Origin: Choanephora cucurbitarum
Taxonomy: Eukaryota > Mucoromycota > Mucoromycetes > Mucorales > Choanephoraceae
Direction of reading: 5' to 3'
NCBI GenBank assembly: GCA_025331435.1
Contig: JAIWNI010000019.1
Span: 1-64,000 of the forward strand
Length of the DNA: 64,000 nucleotides
The notes under the pieces were generated by a model. It was not told where the DNA came from, did no database searches, and was given only the letters and a program-made list of their open reading frames with translations. How positions within the stretch are numbered: the first letter of the stretch is position 1; every line of letters starts with the position of its first letter. This document shows positions 34,107 through 45,842 of this stretch, in pieces. A program made the translations under genes and the position numbers.

Positions 34107-35815
34107 ATGAGTACAAATTCTTCTGAACTAGACACTTGCCCTACAGCGCCTGGATTGTCAAGAGAAGGTGGATTGTATGTGAGGCAGACCTTTATTGTTT
34201 ATCAAGTGTGTTAATTGTTTGTTCTGTATTTTTCTCTTTTTAAAAAAGCAATCCTGGGCTGAGTTGGTCTTCCTTGGCGTCTGACCCTACAGGCAATTGG
34301 CATGTTATTGGCTGGCTTGTTTGTCTTGGTTTTCTTATGGTAACATGGCTTGTCTCATTAAAGACCATGTACAATCACTTGAGAAACTATTAGTAAGTTC
34401 AGTGCCTAAAATAAAAATAAAAACTAGTCTAGAACTGAAAGGACACTCGTAACTAATTTTTTTCTCTTTCTATGTTACAAAAGTGAGCCTCAAATACAAC
34501 GGCATAAATTGCGGGTTATCATGTTTCCGCCCGTATACGCCACACTATCATGGTTTGAATATCTAAGATACGATTACGCCACTACTATCAATTTCTTTGC
34601 TACCTTGTTCGAAGCATTTGCTGTCTTCAATTTATATATCTGTCTCCAAGCTTATCTGAAGCCTTATCGACAAGAAGCAGGTGCACTCAAAGAAGAGAAA
34701 GACACAAAAATCATGTTTGTATATAACCTTCATTTGTAAGTCCCTTAACAACTCAGTAACAAGATCTTCATTTTTGGTTAACGTTCTTACTTTTTTATAG
34801 AAAGTCAAAATGGGGTATGCACTATCGTACTTTGACAGATATTCTCGTTTTTCAATATCCAATCTGGTAAAGAAAACTACAACAAACATTAACTGATTGT
34901 CATGGTTTCGCTTATTAATCATATAATAGGTCAATGTTTGACTCTTTTATTTCCATCTTTGCCGAATTGAAAGGTCGATTTTGTGAAGGCGTCTATAGTT
35001 TCAAAGGTGCTTATGTCTATTTGACTATCATTGATTTCATTTCCCTATCCATCATCTTGGGTGCGCTTTTTACCTATTTAGACGTCTTTCATAATGAATG
35101 GAAGCGTGGTAACATTCGTGCTCATGGTATGTTTTGGTGTGTCAAGGGCCCTATTATGGTCAACTTCTATTTTGGTCAAATCCTGCTGACCATCTTGTCC
35201 ACAGCTGGTGTTATCAAAGGAACAGATGGCAGTCATGGTAGTATTGCCTGGCCTGCCGATGCTGTCAAGAATGGTATGTATGTCATCATTGTTTGCGTTG
35301 TCATGATGGTGGACAGCATCATGATGAACAAGTTCTTTGGTCCTCAAGACAACATTCAAAGTGCTGCCAGCGTAGGGCAAACAAAGCGAATGTCTGGCTG
35401 GAAAGCTTTTGTGGATGGCTACTTGGCTTATATCCCCGAGTTTTTCTACATGACCATCTGCTGTGGCGCTGATTCATTTAGATTGATTAGAAAGAGACGT
35501 GAATTGAAAAAGAGAAAAGATGCGGCTGGCGGTAATGGCACTAGCATGAACGGTGGAACAGACCATCTCTTGGACGATCAAAGCCGAGAAGAACATGTAG
35601 AATACAAGATGACCGATATCAATCAGAATGCAGCTCACAGCTATACCTCCACTCCAACTAACAGTCGACATGACTCAATGAGTTATTCGCCTGCATCTAA
35701 TCAAAATAGAATGGAGCAGTTCAATGCTCCTCGTCAACCTTCATCTGTACCACACTCTCAAACTTCTATTACTTTTCCCGAGCCACAATACCATAACCCC
35801 TATCATTCAAACTAG
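34107..35815 (+). CDS. TMEM184 / OSTalpha-type solute transporter family protein
   Basis: Polytopic membrane protein of 464 residues, of the TMEM184/organic solute transporter alpha family. Fungal members are vacuolar or endomembrane proteins of unsettled substrate. Exons are 34107..34174, 34249..34392, 34484..34714, 34801..34866 and 34930..35815. About seven hydrophobic segments are seen, with family motifs VIMFPPVYATLSWFEYLRY, EAFAVFNLYICLQAYL, KWGMHY and FVDGYLAYIPEFFYMTICC. The C-terminal 110 residues are hydrophilic, rich in Ser/Asn/Gln/Pro and probably cytosolic. The donor of intron 3 is the weaker GTTTGT, but phase and conservation support it. Confidence 0.9.
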
Positions 35816-36055
35816 TCAATCGTATCGCTTTCCTTCTACTTACTATTTAATCTGTTATAGCTTTTCTTTCTGTTGTCACTTACCTAATATTGTATCTATA
35901 TTTCTTAAATATACACTATAAAATTTAAAAGAGAGTCTGACGTATATGTTTACACATGGTTCTGAGAAAAAAATTGATTGAGTGTGACATGCGCCACATA
36001 TACTTTTATATCAATATCTATCAAACAGGTTAGGGGATAAATGACGTGTTTCTTT
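35816..36055. other. 3' flank
   Basis: AT-rich, nothing supported. Confidence 0.3.
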
Positions 36056-36420
36056 AGTCGAAAGGAATCGATTGCATGTAAGCCATCGATTGTTGTGTGT
36101 TTCTTGCTGCTTTTTTTTTCAATTGGTGCTATTTGACAGCAACATACATCCGAACTATATGAGTGCTCTGCACATTTCTGTTATAGCAGATATTGCAGAT
36201 TGTCGGGCACAAATCAAAGTAGTACGGTTTAGCGGAAAGAGAAAAGCAATGGCAATTTGAATACCCTGTTCCTTTTCCCGATTTGGATTTTTGTTGTAGA
36301 TCTATTCATTAGATGAAGATGCTGAACAAAGCCAAATTGAGAGTGACAGCAATCTCCGATTTGGAATTACATTGTCGCTAAGCATGCATACAGGGAAGAA
36401 TGATTGAAATACTGCTTGAA
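36056..36420 (+). pseudogene. Two coding-like fragments, unknown
   Basis: A plus-strand frame containing HISVIADIADCRAQIKVVRF stops at 36260. A second frame, after a TTGTAG acceptor-like site at about 36300, reads YSLDEDAEQSQIESDSNLRF and GITLSLSMHTGKND, then stops. No donor joins them. They may be a remnant of one gene. Confidence 0.2.
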
Positions 36421-36525
36421 GGTTATCTTCATAACTAATACAAAGCTAAATTAGAAAGGACGTTGTTACACAGCGCTTACGATCACAAATCTTGGCATCA
36501 GGCTTGATTTGCAGGAGCCAGTGTC

Positions 36526-36725
36526 CTACCAATACCCCGACAGTCGGGTGGTATGATCTGACAAGGGGTTTTGGCCTGTTGAAGGATAGAAATGAAGATT
36601 GATCTGATATCCGCCACTGGACCAAAGTCTACAGTACCGGGGAATTTCAGACGATATCAGGCCAAATCATACTCTACCAGAACAGTTCATCCGGTGGCAT
36701 ATTAAGATGTGCTTAAACCCCTTTT
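36526..36725 (+). ncRNA. Candidate structured RNA with split long-range pairing and possible pseudoknot
   Basis: Bases 36563-36578 (AAGGGGTTTTGGCCTG) are complementary in two halves. TTTGGCCTG pairs with CAGGCCAAA (36658-36666), and AAGGGGTTT pairs with AAACCCCTT (36715-36723), leaving a 48-base insert between the two right-hand pieces. GCCACTGGA (36613-36621), in the enclosed loop, is complementary (one G-T pair) to TCCGGTGGC (36690-36698) in that insert, which would make a pseudoknot. A separate hairpin lies just before: ATACC and CCGA (36532-36540) with TCGG and GGTAT (36544-36554). The block is more GC-rich than its flanks and has no open frame. No known RNA family was recognised, and strand and ends are uncertain. 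Confidence 0.4.
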
Positions 36726-37550
36726 AGTCATGTTCACAAATTTGTTTTGTTTGAGTATTAGAACACACTGCTCTTTAGATATCAAAAAGTGATGGTCAAG
36801 TATGCTTGTCATGAACGATTTTTATTGAGGTAGACAGTTTACTCTAATTGTATTGCTATCCTAGCCATGATTGCTCCAGTTTCATTAACATAACTGCAGA
36901 AGTATTTGTTTCATGTAAGTCATCAAGTTGTCTTGAGTGCGATAGAAACATAGGGCTTAACCACAACCAGAAGCTGTACAAAATTTGCTTGCCTTGTGTT
37001 CGATTAATTTTACATAAATGGCGCCGACTGCTTGAAGTGTTAGCGAATAGCCTATCCTGATAATACCTTTCAATACCTTGTTGATAAACCTGTTGTATTT
37101 TTGGGCGATTTCTAAAAAGCTTTGCAACTATGCTTAAAATCGGCCTCAATAAGTTGTTCATAGAGCTTCACCTTCAGCAAAATATATACATTCAACGCAA
37201 TTCTTTTCTGTAAACAACAAAGTATTTTTTAGCATCTCAAAAAAGAGATTATAAGCAATATCTATCAATGAACTTTATGAGCCTCATTACTCTTATTGTT
37301 CCAAAGTCTTAAGAGGTTAAATGTTCTGAATATATAGTATTTCTAGCCTTTGGGTCTTTTGCCACAAAACAAGTTACCTCATTTTGCAATAAGATGATCA
37401 TCAATAGCATAACAACCACGTGGCAATCAACCGATGAGTGATTGTGATGAATAATTCCAAGCAACTTCACGCTCTCAGACAAAAGAAAAAAATATCTGTA
37501 CAACAATAGACAAGAGTATCATTACTTTCTATGAAATCTTTGCTTTTTTA
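36726..37550. other. Gene-poor stretch
   Basis: A minus-strand frame of 101 residues (37161-36856) has no domain or conserved look. Otherwise AT-rich 3' flank of the RTA1-like gene. Confidence 0.3.
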
Positions 37551-38465
37551 TTAAACACGATGAGAGTAAGTATTAGTATTGCCTTTTTCAATATTGGTTA
37601 AGGCAACATCTTCTGTTGATAAGGCGCCTCTCCATCCTTTTGAACTTTGATCATCTTCGTCACGTTTTGGAAGGTAGTTGCCAATATACAATACAGAATA
37701 AAAGACAAAGCAGAGGAAAAGCATGAGACTGTCAAATACATAAAAGGCCCATTCAGCACTTGCCACAGGTCCATCATATCCACCAGCGAATTCGATAATA
37801 CGATAGATTGCACGTATATAAAGAAGAGCAGTAGTAATGTACAAACAATGGATCAATTTCTTTTTGGGTTGATCTTGACCTTGGATCACATAATCGTATC
37901 CTGGTTTGCGATCAAGATAGACTGTGATCACTGCAAAACTACCAAAGAACAATAACTGAACAGCCAAACCAATCATTGCAATCTTGGAGCCCATATTACT
38001 AAGATCTACATCACCTGTACCTTGAAGGCCACCACCTGCACCCTGCATCACAAAAGCAAATATGTCACTGGCAAAGAAGAACCAAGTGACAAATTTAGGT
38101 CTAAGGAAAAAATACTCTGGCTCTGCATTTGACAGACGGATGATTTCACCAGCACATTTGTAGTTGACGAGAGCAAGCGCATTTGGAGGGAGCAATAGGA
38201 ACAAAGTCATGACAGCATAAGTTGCAACTGTTATTTCTGTTCGCACCTTGAGTCGCATAACATAACCGATGAATTCAAAAAGCGATGTGATAGGCAATAT
38301 ATAAAGAAATCGAGGACTCTTGGAACGCTTCACTCGATAAGTGAGATAGACGAAGAAAAAGAAGAAAAGTATAGCGCATACGATAGCGAGGGGAAGGTTT
38401 GGTATATAGTGAAAGAGATCAATGGGTCGAAGTTTAAAGGGAACTGTTCCTGATGCGTCAGCCAT
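37551..38465 (-). CDS. RTA1-like seven-helix membrane protein
   Basis: Single-exon protein of 304 residues of the fungal RTA1 family. Members include lipid flippase-like exporters and resistance proteins (Rta1, Rsb1) at the plasma membrane. Seven hydrophobic segments can be counted. Family features are FEFIGYVMR in the second helix region, NALALVNYKCAGEIIRL, FFFASDIFAFVMQGAGGGL and ALLYIRAIYRIIEFAGGYDG, followed by EWAFYVFDSLML. The C-terminal tail is short and charged. Substrate cannot be assigned. The flanks are AT-rich and gene-free on both sides. Confidence 0.9.
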   Translation of the reverse strand: MADASGTVPFKLRPIDLFHYIPNLPLAIVCAILFFFFFVYLTYRVKRSKSPRFLYILPITSLFEFIGYVMRLKVRTEITVATYAVMTLFLLLPPNALALVNYKCAGEIIRLSNAEPEYFFLRPKFVTWFFFASDIFAFVMQGAGGGLQGTGDVDLSNMGSKIAMIGLAVQLLFFGSFAVITVYLDRKPGYDYVIQGQDQPKKKLIHCLYITTALLYIRAIYRIIEFAGGYDGPVASAEWAFYVFDSLMLFLCFVFYSVLYIGNYLPKRDEDDQSSKGWRGALSTEDVALTNIEKGNTNTYSHRV

Positions 38466-40091
38466 TGTTGAAAAGAAAAAGATAATGATTTAGAATTAAA
38501 AGCAATTCTTTCTTTTTGACTCCAAGTATTTATAGGAAAAATTCGACCGGAGTCAACTGTCTTTGATTCTTAATGTACACTGCTTTTTCGCCAAGCAGTA
38601 ACGTTTTCCCTCTCACAAGAGAATTAGGCTTATTCTGGCTATCATGATAAAGTCGAACATTGATTGTTACAGGCAGAGATAAATACAAACAAGAACCTTC
38701 ATATATGCAAGGTAACTAACACATCATGTCAGTGCTTTGATCTATAAGACAGCAAAATTCCAAAGTGTAATTTGATCTCGGCGCTAGAAGGACTTCATGC
38801 CGAAAAAAATACATATGGTCGGAAAATCAATGTCAGATCTGATGTTTCACAGTAAATTTGAAGTTGCCATAAAGCCCTAAAAAGAATTAAGCAGGTTTCT
38901 TTTTTCTTAAAACTCTTGAATCAAGATATGTACAGTAAGCATGCGGAATTTCAGGAAAAGATCACGGTGTGTGATTCAAGACGTCGGATCGAAGCCTTTC
39001 TTGGCAATGTCCAAGTACATAGATTGTTCTACATATAGACAATGTTTTTAGCTTCTTGTTTTGTAAAATAATGCATGCTACTTACTACGTTTACATATTG
39101 AATGTCATGCCAAAATCAGAGATAAAGCTCAGTATGAATAATGTGCGTTTTCTTGCCTATGAGTCAATTCTAATTTATAAATCACTTAAATAACAGAAAA
39201 AAGCGCTGCTGTGTTTCGAAGTAATAGTAAATTGAAATTAATTAGGGTAGATCAGAACTGTTCAAAATCACTTCACTAAGATATCCTAATGACAAACAGA
39301 CATACTTCTTCTGTTTTATTTATCTGAATAGATATGCATGTTCTTGAAACCATCATTCGACACTACATTAATTGTATGTACCACTTAAACATAAATATAC
39401 CCTTCTGCAATTGTTTTTTAATACTAAGTTTGTTAGTAGTTACTTATGAATGCTATTAACTATTGAATTGAGTAGCAAAATACCGATATAAAGAACCAAG
39501 ATTTCGTGGAGCCACAATACTTTATTTTTAGTAAGTATCACTCATCTATTATTAGATCTGATTTTATTGACAACAATGGGAGTTTTCTTTCCTTCTTTTT
39601 TTTTTTAGAAAGTGACCTATCATTTAGCCGGGATTTTAAGAATGAAAAGACAAAGTAGAGTTTACATCGGAGTGGATATTTAGTCCAAGTAACGTCAAAG
39701 AAAGATAGGTATCCCAAGATAGCTACTAAGGGTCTGCTAAATCCCATTTAGTGTAAACAATAATGAACCAGATATTTTTGGATTACGAACATTCATTCTC
39801 ATAGGTGAGGCAGTGAGGTACATATCGCAATCATAAAAACAAAAGCCATTTTTTTTTCTCATTGAGGTGTTTAAGAGCGTTTTTAGATAGTGGTAGAGCA
39901 CTATTCCTAAAATCTAATATCTAACAATCCCAACAGCCTCATGATTGAAAATTAAATAATTCATCTAGATACAATATGATTGGTTTAACAAGAGAACAGC
40001 TGTTATCTTAACAAAAAGTATGTCAAAAAATGATCATGCACTATATATCACTCATGATTTTCATTTATTATTGGTGTGTATATATTTTTGT
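38466..40091. other. Gene-free stretch of 1.6 kb
   Basis: AT-rich; only short accidental frames. No RNA gene or repeat supported. The first part is the promoter region of the RTA1-like gene. Confidence 0.4.
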
Positions 40092-42898
40092 CTACCAGAG
40101 ATGGCATTTGTCCTTCTTGTTCATAGGTGAGTCAACGGGGCAGTTAAAGACAGTAGCAAAATTAGCATTGTTCTGGGTTACAGGATTTACTCGAGCAAAG
40201 TTGGGTGCATGCTCGTCAGTTGCCTACGAAAGAAAATGCAAATAAACAATGATTGTAATCAGGGCTTATTTGTGGCAAGCATAGAAACTGATGCTATACT
40301 TACATAAAATCTTGCTTGATTTGGTGGAATAGCTTCACATTTACTTAAACTATAGCTAATGTATAGCATTTGTTCGGAACTCAAATGTTCTAATCCAGGT
40401 AAAGAGGGCTCAGGCTGACCTTGACGCTCCTTATCTATGTAGTTTCTGTAGGCATCAAACGCAATAGACAAACCACCTATGTCAGCAATGTTTTCGTTCA
40501 ATGTTTGCTATTCGAATAAAAAAAAAAGCAAGTTAAAACTTCGTTGCTAAGATTGCAGTAAAAAAAAGCATTTACTTGACCGTTAACAAAAACTTTGTTG
40601 CCTTGTTCATCCATGATGAAGATCTTTGAATAGTCACCGACAAAGCACTTTTGTCGCTCCTCATATTCTTTTGTAGCTTGAGGTGACCACCGATTCTCTA
40701 TGTGCCCAGTCCCGTTAAAGTACTTTCCTTTTGTATCAAGACCATGCTATTTTTGTATGTATAACAACAATTAGACGCGTCCGAAAAGAAACCATTGCTT
40801 GAGTATTACTAACCACAAACTCATGTCCTATAGTAGAGCCGGCGGCACCAAAATTAATATATTTAGGGATATCAGTGCTGTAAGAAGGTTTTTGTAGAAA
40901 CCCTGGTAGTATACCAATCTATATGCATGTTGAAAATGGTTTAGATCAAAGTGATGAAATACAATAGCCTTAAATTACCGAGTTAATATGTGGCCAGTGG
41001 AAAGCATTGATTGTGCCTGGAGAATCCAGGATATACCAAATCTCAAGTACAAAGTCAGGTGAAAGTGCTTTCCACATTCTCTCACTAGTACCAAGTAAAG
41101 CGGCCTTTTTAGCATGATAAAAGCTTCTATCATCACTCTTCTGATTGCCATAATATCGCTTGATAGAAGCAGGGTCTCGCATGTCAGGATCAGTTACACT
41201 GTAAGCTGCATCAGCCTTCGTCATCTTCATCTAATAGCCAAACTATAATTAGTTCAACTGAGATTGATGAAAGTTCAAGACAATCCATTGGATTTCTAAC
41301 CTTATTGATGGCAAACTGCTTTGTTTGATCATCGAGCCAGTCATTGCTTGAAATGTGCGTCAGCAAAGCTTCTCTGACTGTCTCAATAAATCTTAAGACT
41401 TCTTGTCTGTCATTTTCGTCACCAAACGTCTCCAATCCAAAGTATCGGGTGAGTCCATAAACAAAGTGGGCATTGGTATCTCTTGAACAGTACAATTGCA
41501 TTGAAGCGGCTGTGTCGTTTGAGACTGTGAGATTTCGTTGCTCTGATGTAATGTTGCTTAGTAGCTCGCGCAAGTAAATAGGCGCAAGATGATCATATTT
41601 ATCAACAATATACTGCACAATAAAAAAGTCTTGAACAGATTTTTCAGATTCAGTAGAAAGCATGTCATTAATCTCTTTCAGGAAGGGTGGAAATGTTCGA
41701 AAGTGAAGGCCACCAACTGCGTCTTCTTCAATGTCTCGCCAAAGTGTTTTTAAGAGCGCGCGCATGTCTATCTTTGGTAAAGCTTGTTGAACAGTATCAA
41801 AGGATATCCATGGACCATTTGTTACACTTGTAACACTGGAAAAAAAAAAGAGGCAAATTGAAATCAGTATCGCCAGGTCTGCTATTTTTTTAGGCCTATC
41901 TTTTCATATAAAAAGAAAGCGAAACATATACAGTACTCATATGTAAGATTGCTTGCAAACTTATTGTAAATACTTCCAATTAGACCAACAATCTTTTGGT
42001 GGTTATCGACAGCTGTAGAGATTGCACTATTGGACCACAGTTCAAGTCCACTGCGTTGACTTGCTTCCTTTACTGTATGAGCATTGGAATCATCAGCTCC
42101 TGGTTGACCAATTACTTGAGCGAGACGAGATACGATGGTTTCGCGGTCGTAAATGTACTTTGCAAAGGCTGGAGAACCGCCAATGAGTACTTGACGTATG
42201 TTATGTTCCGAGAAAGAAATAGTCACTGACATCTGAAAAGGAAGAATGCTTATTGACTGTTGCAAGAAAAAAGCCATTGCGCGACCGTACTGACTTGCAG
42301 TTGCATTCAAAGGAATAATCTCTTTCTGTAGCATTACAATATCTTCAAAGATAGGAGTAAATCTATTGATATGATACAAATTAACATCCTTGCAGACATC
42401 ATAATGGCTCTTAAAAAGCTCAAAATTAGATCTGTCTAGTTCTGCTTGGTCATCTAGATGAAATCCAGTCGCATTGGATTTGATTCTTCGCTTGAAATCT
42501 TCATAGGTGCCTTCCAGGATTTCCGTTTCCTTCAGCTTATTTTTAGCTAGACGCGATTCGCTTTCTCTTGTTACTAAACATGGTTGAGATTAGCAATTAC
42601 CCCAAACAGTATATTCTGAATGTCTGATCTGCTTACATATTCCTTTAGCATAATTTTCTTTGACTGCAGGAGAATTGAGCCAGCCCCCACCTGTATAATA
42701 CAAAGAGCACATAAATTAGTTGAACAGTCGCGCATTAGTATCAAATCAATTACATGTATACTGATAGAAGTCCGAACATGGATCAACTGTCAAGTCAACG
42801 CGAGACAGAATGTATTCACTTGTGGCAATACAGGCTGTAGTATTACAGACGTTGTTTGAAAGCACAGGAGCTCTTGCAGATAAACCCAGATGAGACAT
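40092..42898 (-). CDS. M13 (neprilysin-type) zinc metallopeptidase
   Basis: Peptidase of family M13, 744 residues. Exons from the start are 42898..42754, 42690..42637, 42573..41937, 41835..41301, 41230..40979, 40918..40814, 40746..40576, 40507..40304 and 40223..40092. The zinc motif HEFVH (about residues 573-577) is split between exons 6 and 7, and the third ligand lies in NENIADIGG (E638). The early CSDFYQYTCGGWL and the terminal FNCPVDSPM and CHLW motifs are typical. Most M13 enzymes are type II membrane ectoenzymes, but here no hydrophobic anchor or signal peptide is seen. A TATA-like box close upstream argues that the start is right. It would then be intracellular or exported by another route. 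Confidence 0.9.
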
Positions 42899-42934
42899 GT
42901 TCAACAATTTAATACATAATCCAAATGTCTTTCT

Positions 42935-42942
42935 TATTTATA
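42935..42942 (-). promoter_or_regulatory. TATA-like box of the M13 peptidase gene
   Basis: TATAAATA on the minus strand, 37 bases upstream of the start codon at 42898. It supports a short leader and the chosen start. Confidence 0.5.
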
Positions 42943-45008
42943 CACATTTTGCTTTGGCTACTTTAGGACAAAATCCTTTCTGCCTTTTCTGTAGAACTTG
43001 GCAACCGTAAAGGGGTGGGAAAGTGGCACTGATCAATATGCCAAGATGGAAGAATGCGTTGACTGAGCTTCGTGACACTGACAACTTTCATTTTTGGTAT
43101 AGAAACAAACCTTAAAGCAAAGCGTTATCAAGTTTAATTTTTGTCTATACGATGCTAGTGGCTCTTCCAAAAGAAAGATAACATCAAAGAGACACTGGCT
43201 ATCTAACACAAACAGTTTGAGCATTGAGCGTTTCTCAAGAGAACAATCGTCATATAAGGAGAAGAAATTAGAGCAAAGCTCTTTTGATGTTGCCTTGTAC
43301 ATTTAACGAGCTTGGGTAACGCATATTACGAGACACAAAGATGAGCATTGTAGTTAAATCATAAGAATAATGGAGTCCAAAAACAGCAAGTCTAGGAGTA
43401 ACACATTTGTTCGGATGAACTCTGTGCGATTTCTATTTGCACAATATTTTGTTTTATGTTTTCATATGCATGCACAAGGATAAGTTTATAATAGCCAACA
43501 ATCAATGAGATACGCCCTTATATTGACTAAACAAATTTTATACAGAATAAAGCAAATGTTAGTTTGGATCACCTGTGCTTGGCAAAACGACCTGAAGAAT
43601 GATTATAGGAAATTCGTTTCTGCTCCTCAGATGATTAACCAACTCTTATTGCCGCGCACTAACTTCACTGCTGCGGAAGGGAAGATTTCTAATCAATAAT
43701 TAGCCCTCTTTTTTACATGTTACGTTTGTTCTAGTTGTCAATATCAGTACATACTATGAATCAATTTCCTTGAAGTTATTTGCCTTTACAAAAATGTTAA
43801 TAAGCACACATTTTCATGTTCTCTGAAGTCACCCTTAACGTAGTAACATTGTTCTCATTTTCATTTCTTTGGCTCATCAATAAGGGCTCACTGACAGCGT
43901 GAAAGTCTCTTTGGCTGTTTTTGTCGGCTTGAGGTAATACTAATAACCAAACTGTTCTTGAAGCACTTCCGTGTACTCTTTTCCTTTATTCATTGCTTCA
44001 TTTAAAACATCCAACGGTGCGCTGCATAAATCAATGTTTGTATCGCCTTGATACTTTCTGATTTCGCAAATTATTTCTATCGTTCATACCTCAATAAGAT
44101 ATCGACTTTATGTTTTAAGCTTGCATCTTTTGCTTGCTAATATGGTTTTTTTTTCAACTGATCTACTCATATAGAATTCAGTATGTATTCTTGGAACAAA
44201 AGTTAGCATGTTTTAAATGGTCTATCTACTCTTGATGACAGTTCGTTAAAACGATTCAATTTCATATATCAAGCTTGGAAACAGCCAAAGCAGACTGCAT
44301 TGATTGGGGTTATGAATGTTGCTTAGTCAAAATATACTCATACTAGAATCGTTCCAAAGAAGAAAATGAACCCATAAAAGTACAACAGCAATTACATTAA
44401 GACATTCGATTACAATTAACAAAAGCTGATTCGAAAACGAGAGAGTTGCCATATACAAACACAGTGCATCAACAATTATATTTGTTGTAAGTAAAGAAAT
44501 AAGTACCTGTCAACTTGAACTGTATTTTTGTAAGCAGTCAGACTCAGACTTGAACTCAGATTTATGGACATTAGTCGTCAGTGCTAGAATTCAAAGCACT
44601 AATTGATATGATTTCAAACAAGTCTCGAATACAAACCACCTCATTCATGTATTTTTGAATAACAAAAATGCTTGGGCCTAATGAGTTCATGTTGCCTAAG
44701 CGGCTCTCTCAATATCAGCAATAACATCATTGGTTTTTTTTATTAGTCAAAACATACCGGCGGCTGATCATCGCTTCATATAGTTGATCATTGACCATTA
44801 CAGCCACCGTACTATCTTATATTAGCAGGAGTCAGATGCATGAATTCTGAGGAAGTAGAATGGATCTAACAAAATGAAAAGAGAGATTAGAAAGACAAGA
44901 GGATGGTGGCTTATTACATTCAGTCTCAGCAAAAAGCAGTATTGCCATTTTTTTTTCTACAAGCTTTTTTTTTCCCTCTTTTATACATATACAAACATAA
45001 ACTTCAAG
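42943..45008. other. Gene-free stretch of 2 kb
   Basis: AT-rich. An 89-residue minus frame at 43033-43302 and a 64-residue plus frame at 43505-43699 have no domain, splice pattern or clear start context. The last 70 bases are a pyrimidine leader to NOP10. Confidence 0.35.
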
Positions 45009-45255
45009 ATGTATTTGATGTACTATTTGAACGACAAGAACGAGCGTGTTTACACTCTCAAGGTAATACAAGAAGAACAGAACAAAAAGAGCAGTTACTG
45101 ACCATTTGCTGTAGAAAACTGATCCCAAGGGCATGCCCACCAAGTCCGCTCACCCTGCTCGTTTCTCTCCTGATGACAAGTTCTCTCGTCAACGTATCAC
45201 CATCAAGAAGAGATTCAAGATCTTGCCTACTCAACTCCCTGCTCGTGCTCTTTAA
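45009..45255 (+). CDS. NOP10: NOP10, H/ACA snoRNP protein
   Basis: Core protein of H/ACA box snoRNPs, which pseudouridylate rRNA and snRNA in the nucleolus. It is 64 residues, the normal length. Exons are 45009..45062 and 45115..45255. The sequence begins [19 protein letters not shown] and continues with [17 protein letters not shown], then [16 protein letters not shown]; all are highly conserved. Longer accidental frames cover it on both strands, so it is easy to miss. Codon use in exon 2 is C-rich at third positions compared with neighbours, as expected for a well-expressed gene. Confidence 0.96.
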
Positions 45256-45842
45256 ATATCTTCTGTCTCTTATCAACATGTACACATCACCACTTCTACA
45301 TAATATAACGCTTGCATCCTCATAACAACACTTTCTCGCTTTATTTTTTTTCTTCATGTTTTGGTATACAGCTAGGCCTAGAAAAAGTATATCACAGAAA
45401 GAAACGCAGCCATAGCAAATAAATTCCCTATCAAAAAAAGAAAGAGAGAGAAACTTGGAAAGAAAGGCATCTATAGATAGAATGAGTCGCTTTATGTGGC
45501 ATAAAGATACAAACTATCTTTCGATTGTTTGATTTTGGGGGTTGATTGTGGCAATGAAATCAAGAGCAGGAAATGGATTACTTTTTTTTTGTGCCTTTTG
45601 AAGTTAGACGACTATATCTATGTACAGAGAGAAAAGAGATTGGGAGAAAGAGTAGCTTTGTTGATGGTCTATAAGTTCTTGTTTTGTTATGTGCATATGA
45701 TATGAGAGTTATATAATGGAGTAAGCTGCCAAATTACAAGTAGAAAGAGAGCTTTATCTTTTAAAACACCGTTTATTTCATGCGTGCGCCTCGCGTCGAA
45801 ATTTCTCGAGTAGTTTCTTCCTTTCTGTCATCACTTCTAGCC
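45256..45842. other. NOP10 3' flank and INTS9 promoter
   Basis: No exon. The frame upstream of the INTS9 start is open back to 45780, but it lies before the conserved N-terminus. Confidence 0.4.

Noticed and set aside
43033..43302. 89-residue minus-strand frame
   Set aside because: No domain, no splice structure and no clear promoter; kept only as part of the gene-free stretch.
44832..45143. 103-residue minus-strand frame over NOP10
   Set aside because: It is antisense to the conserved NOP10 exons and has no domain.
45780..45842. Upstream start for INTS9
   Set aside because: Family proteins begin at the MK-x-x-CL motif; the extra 21 residues have no counterpart.
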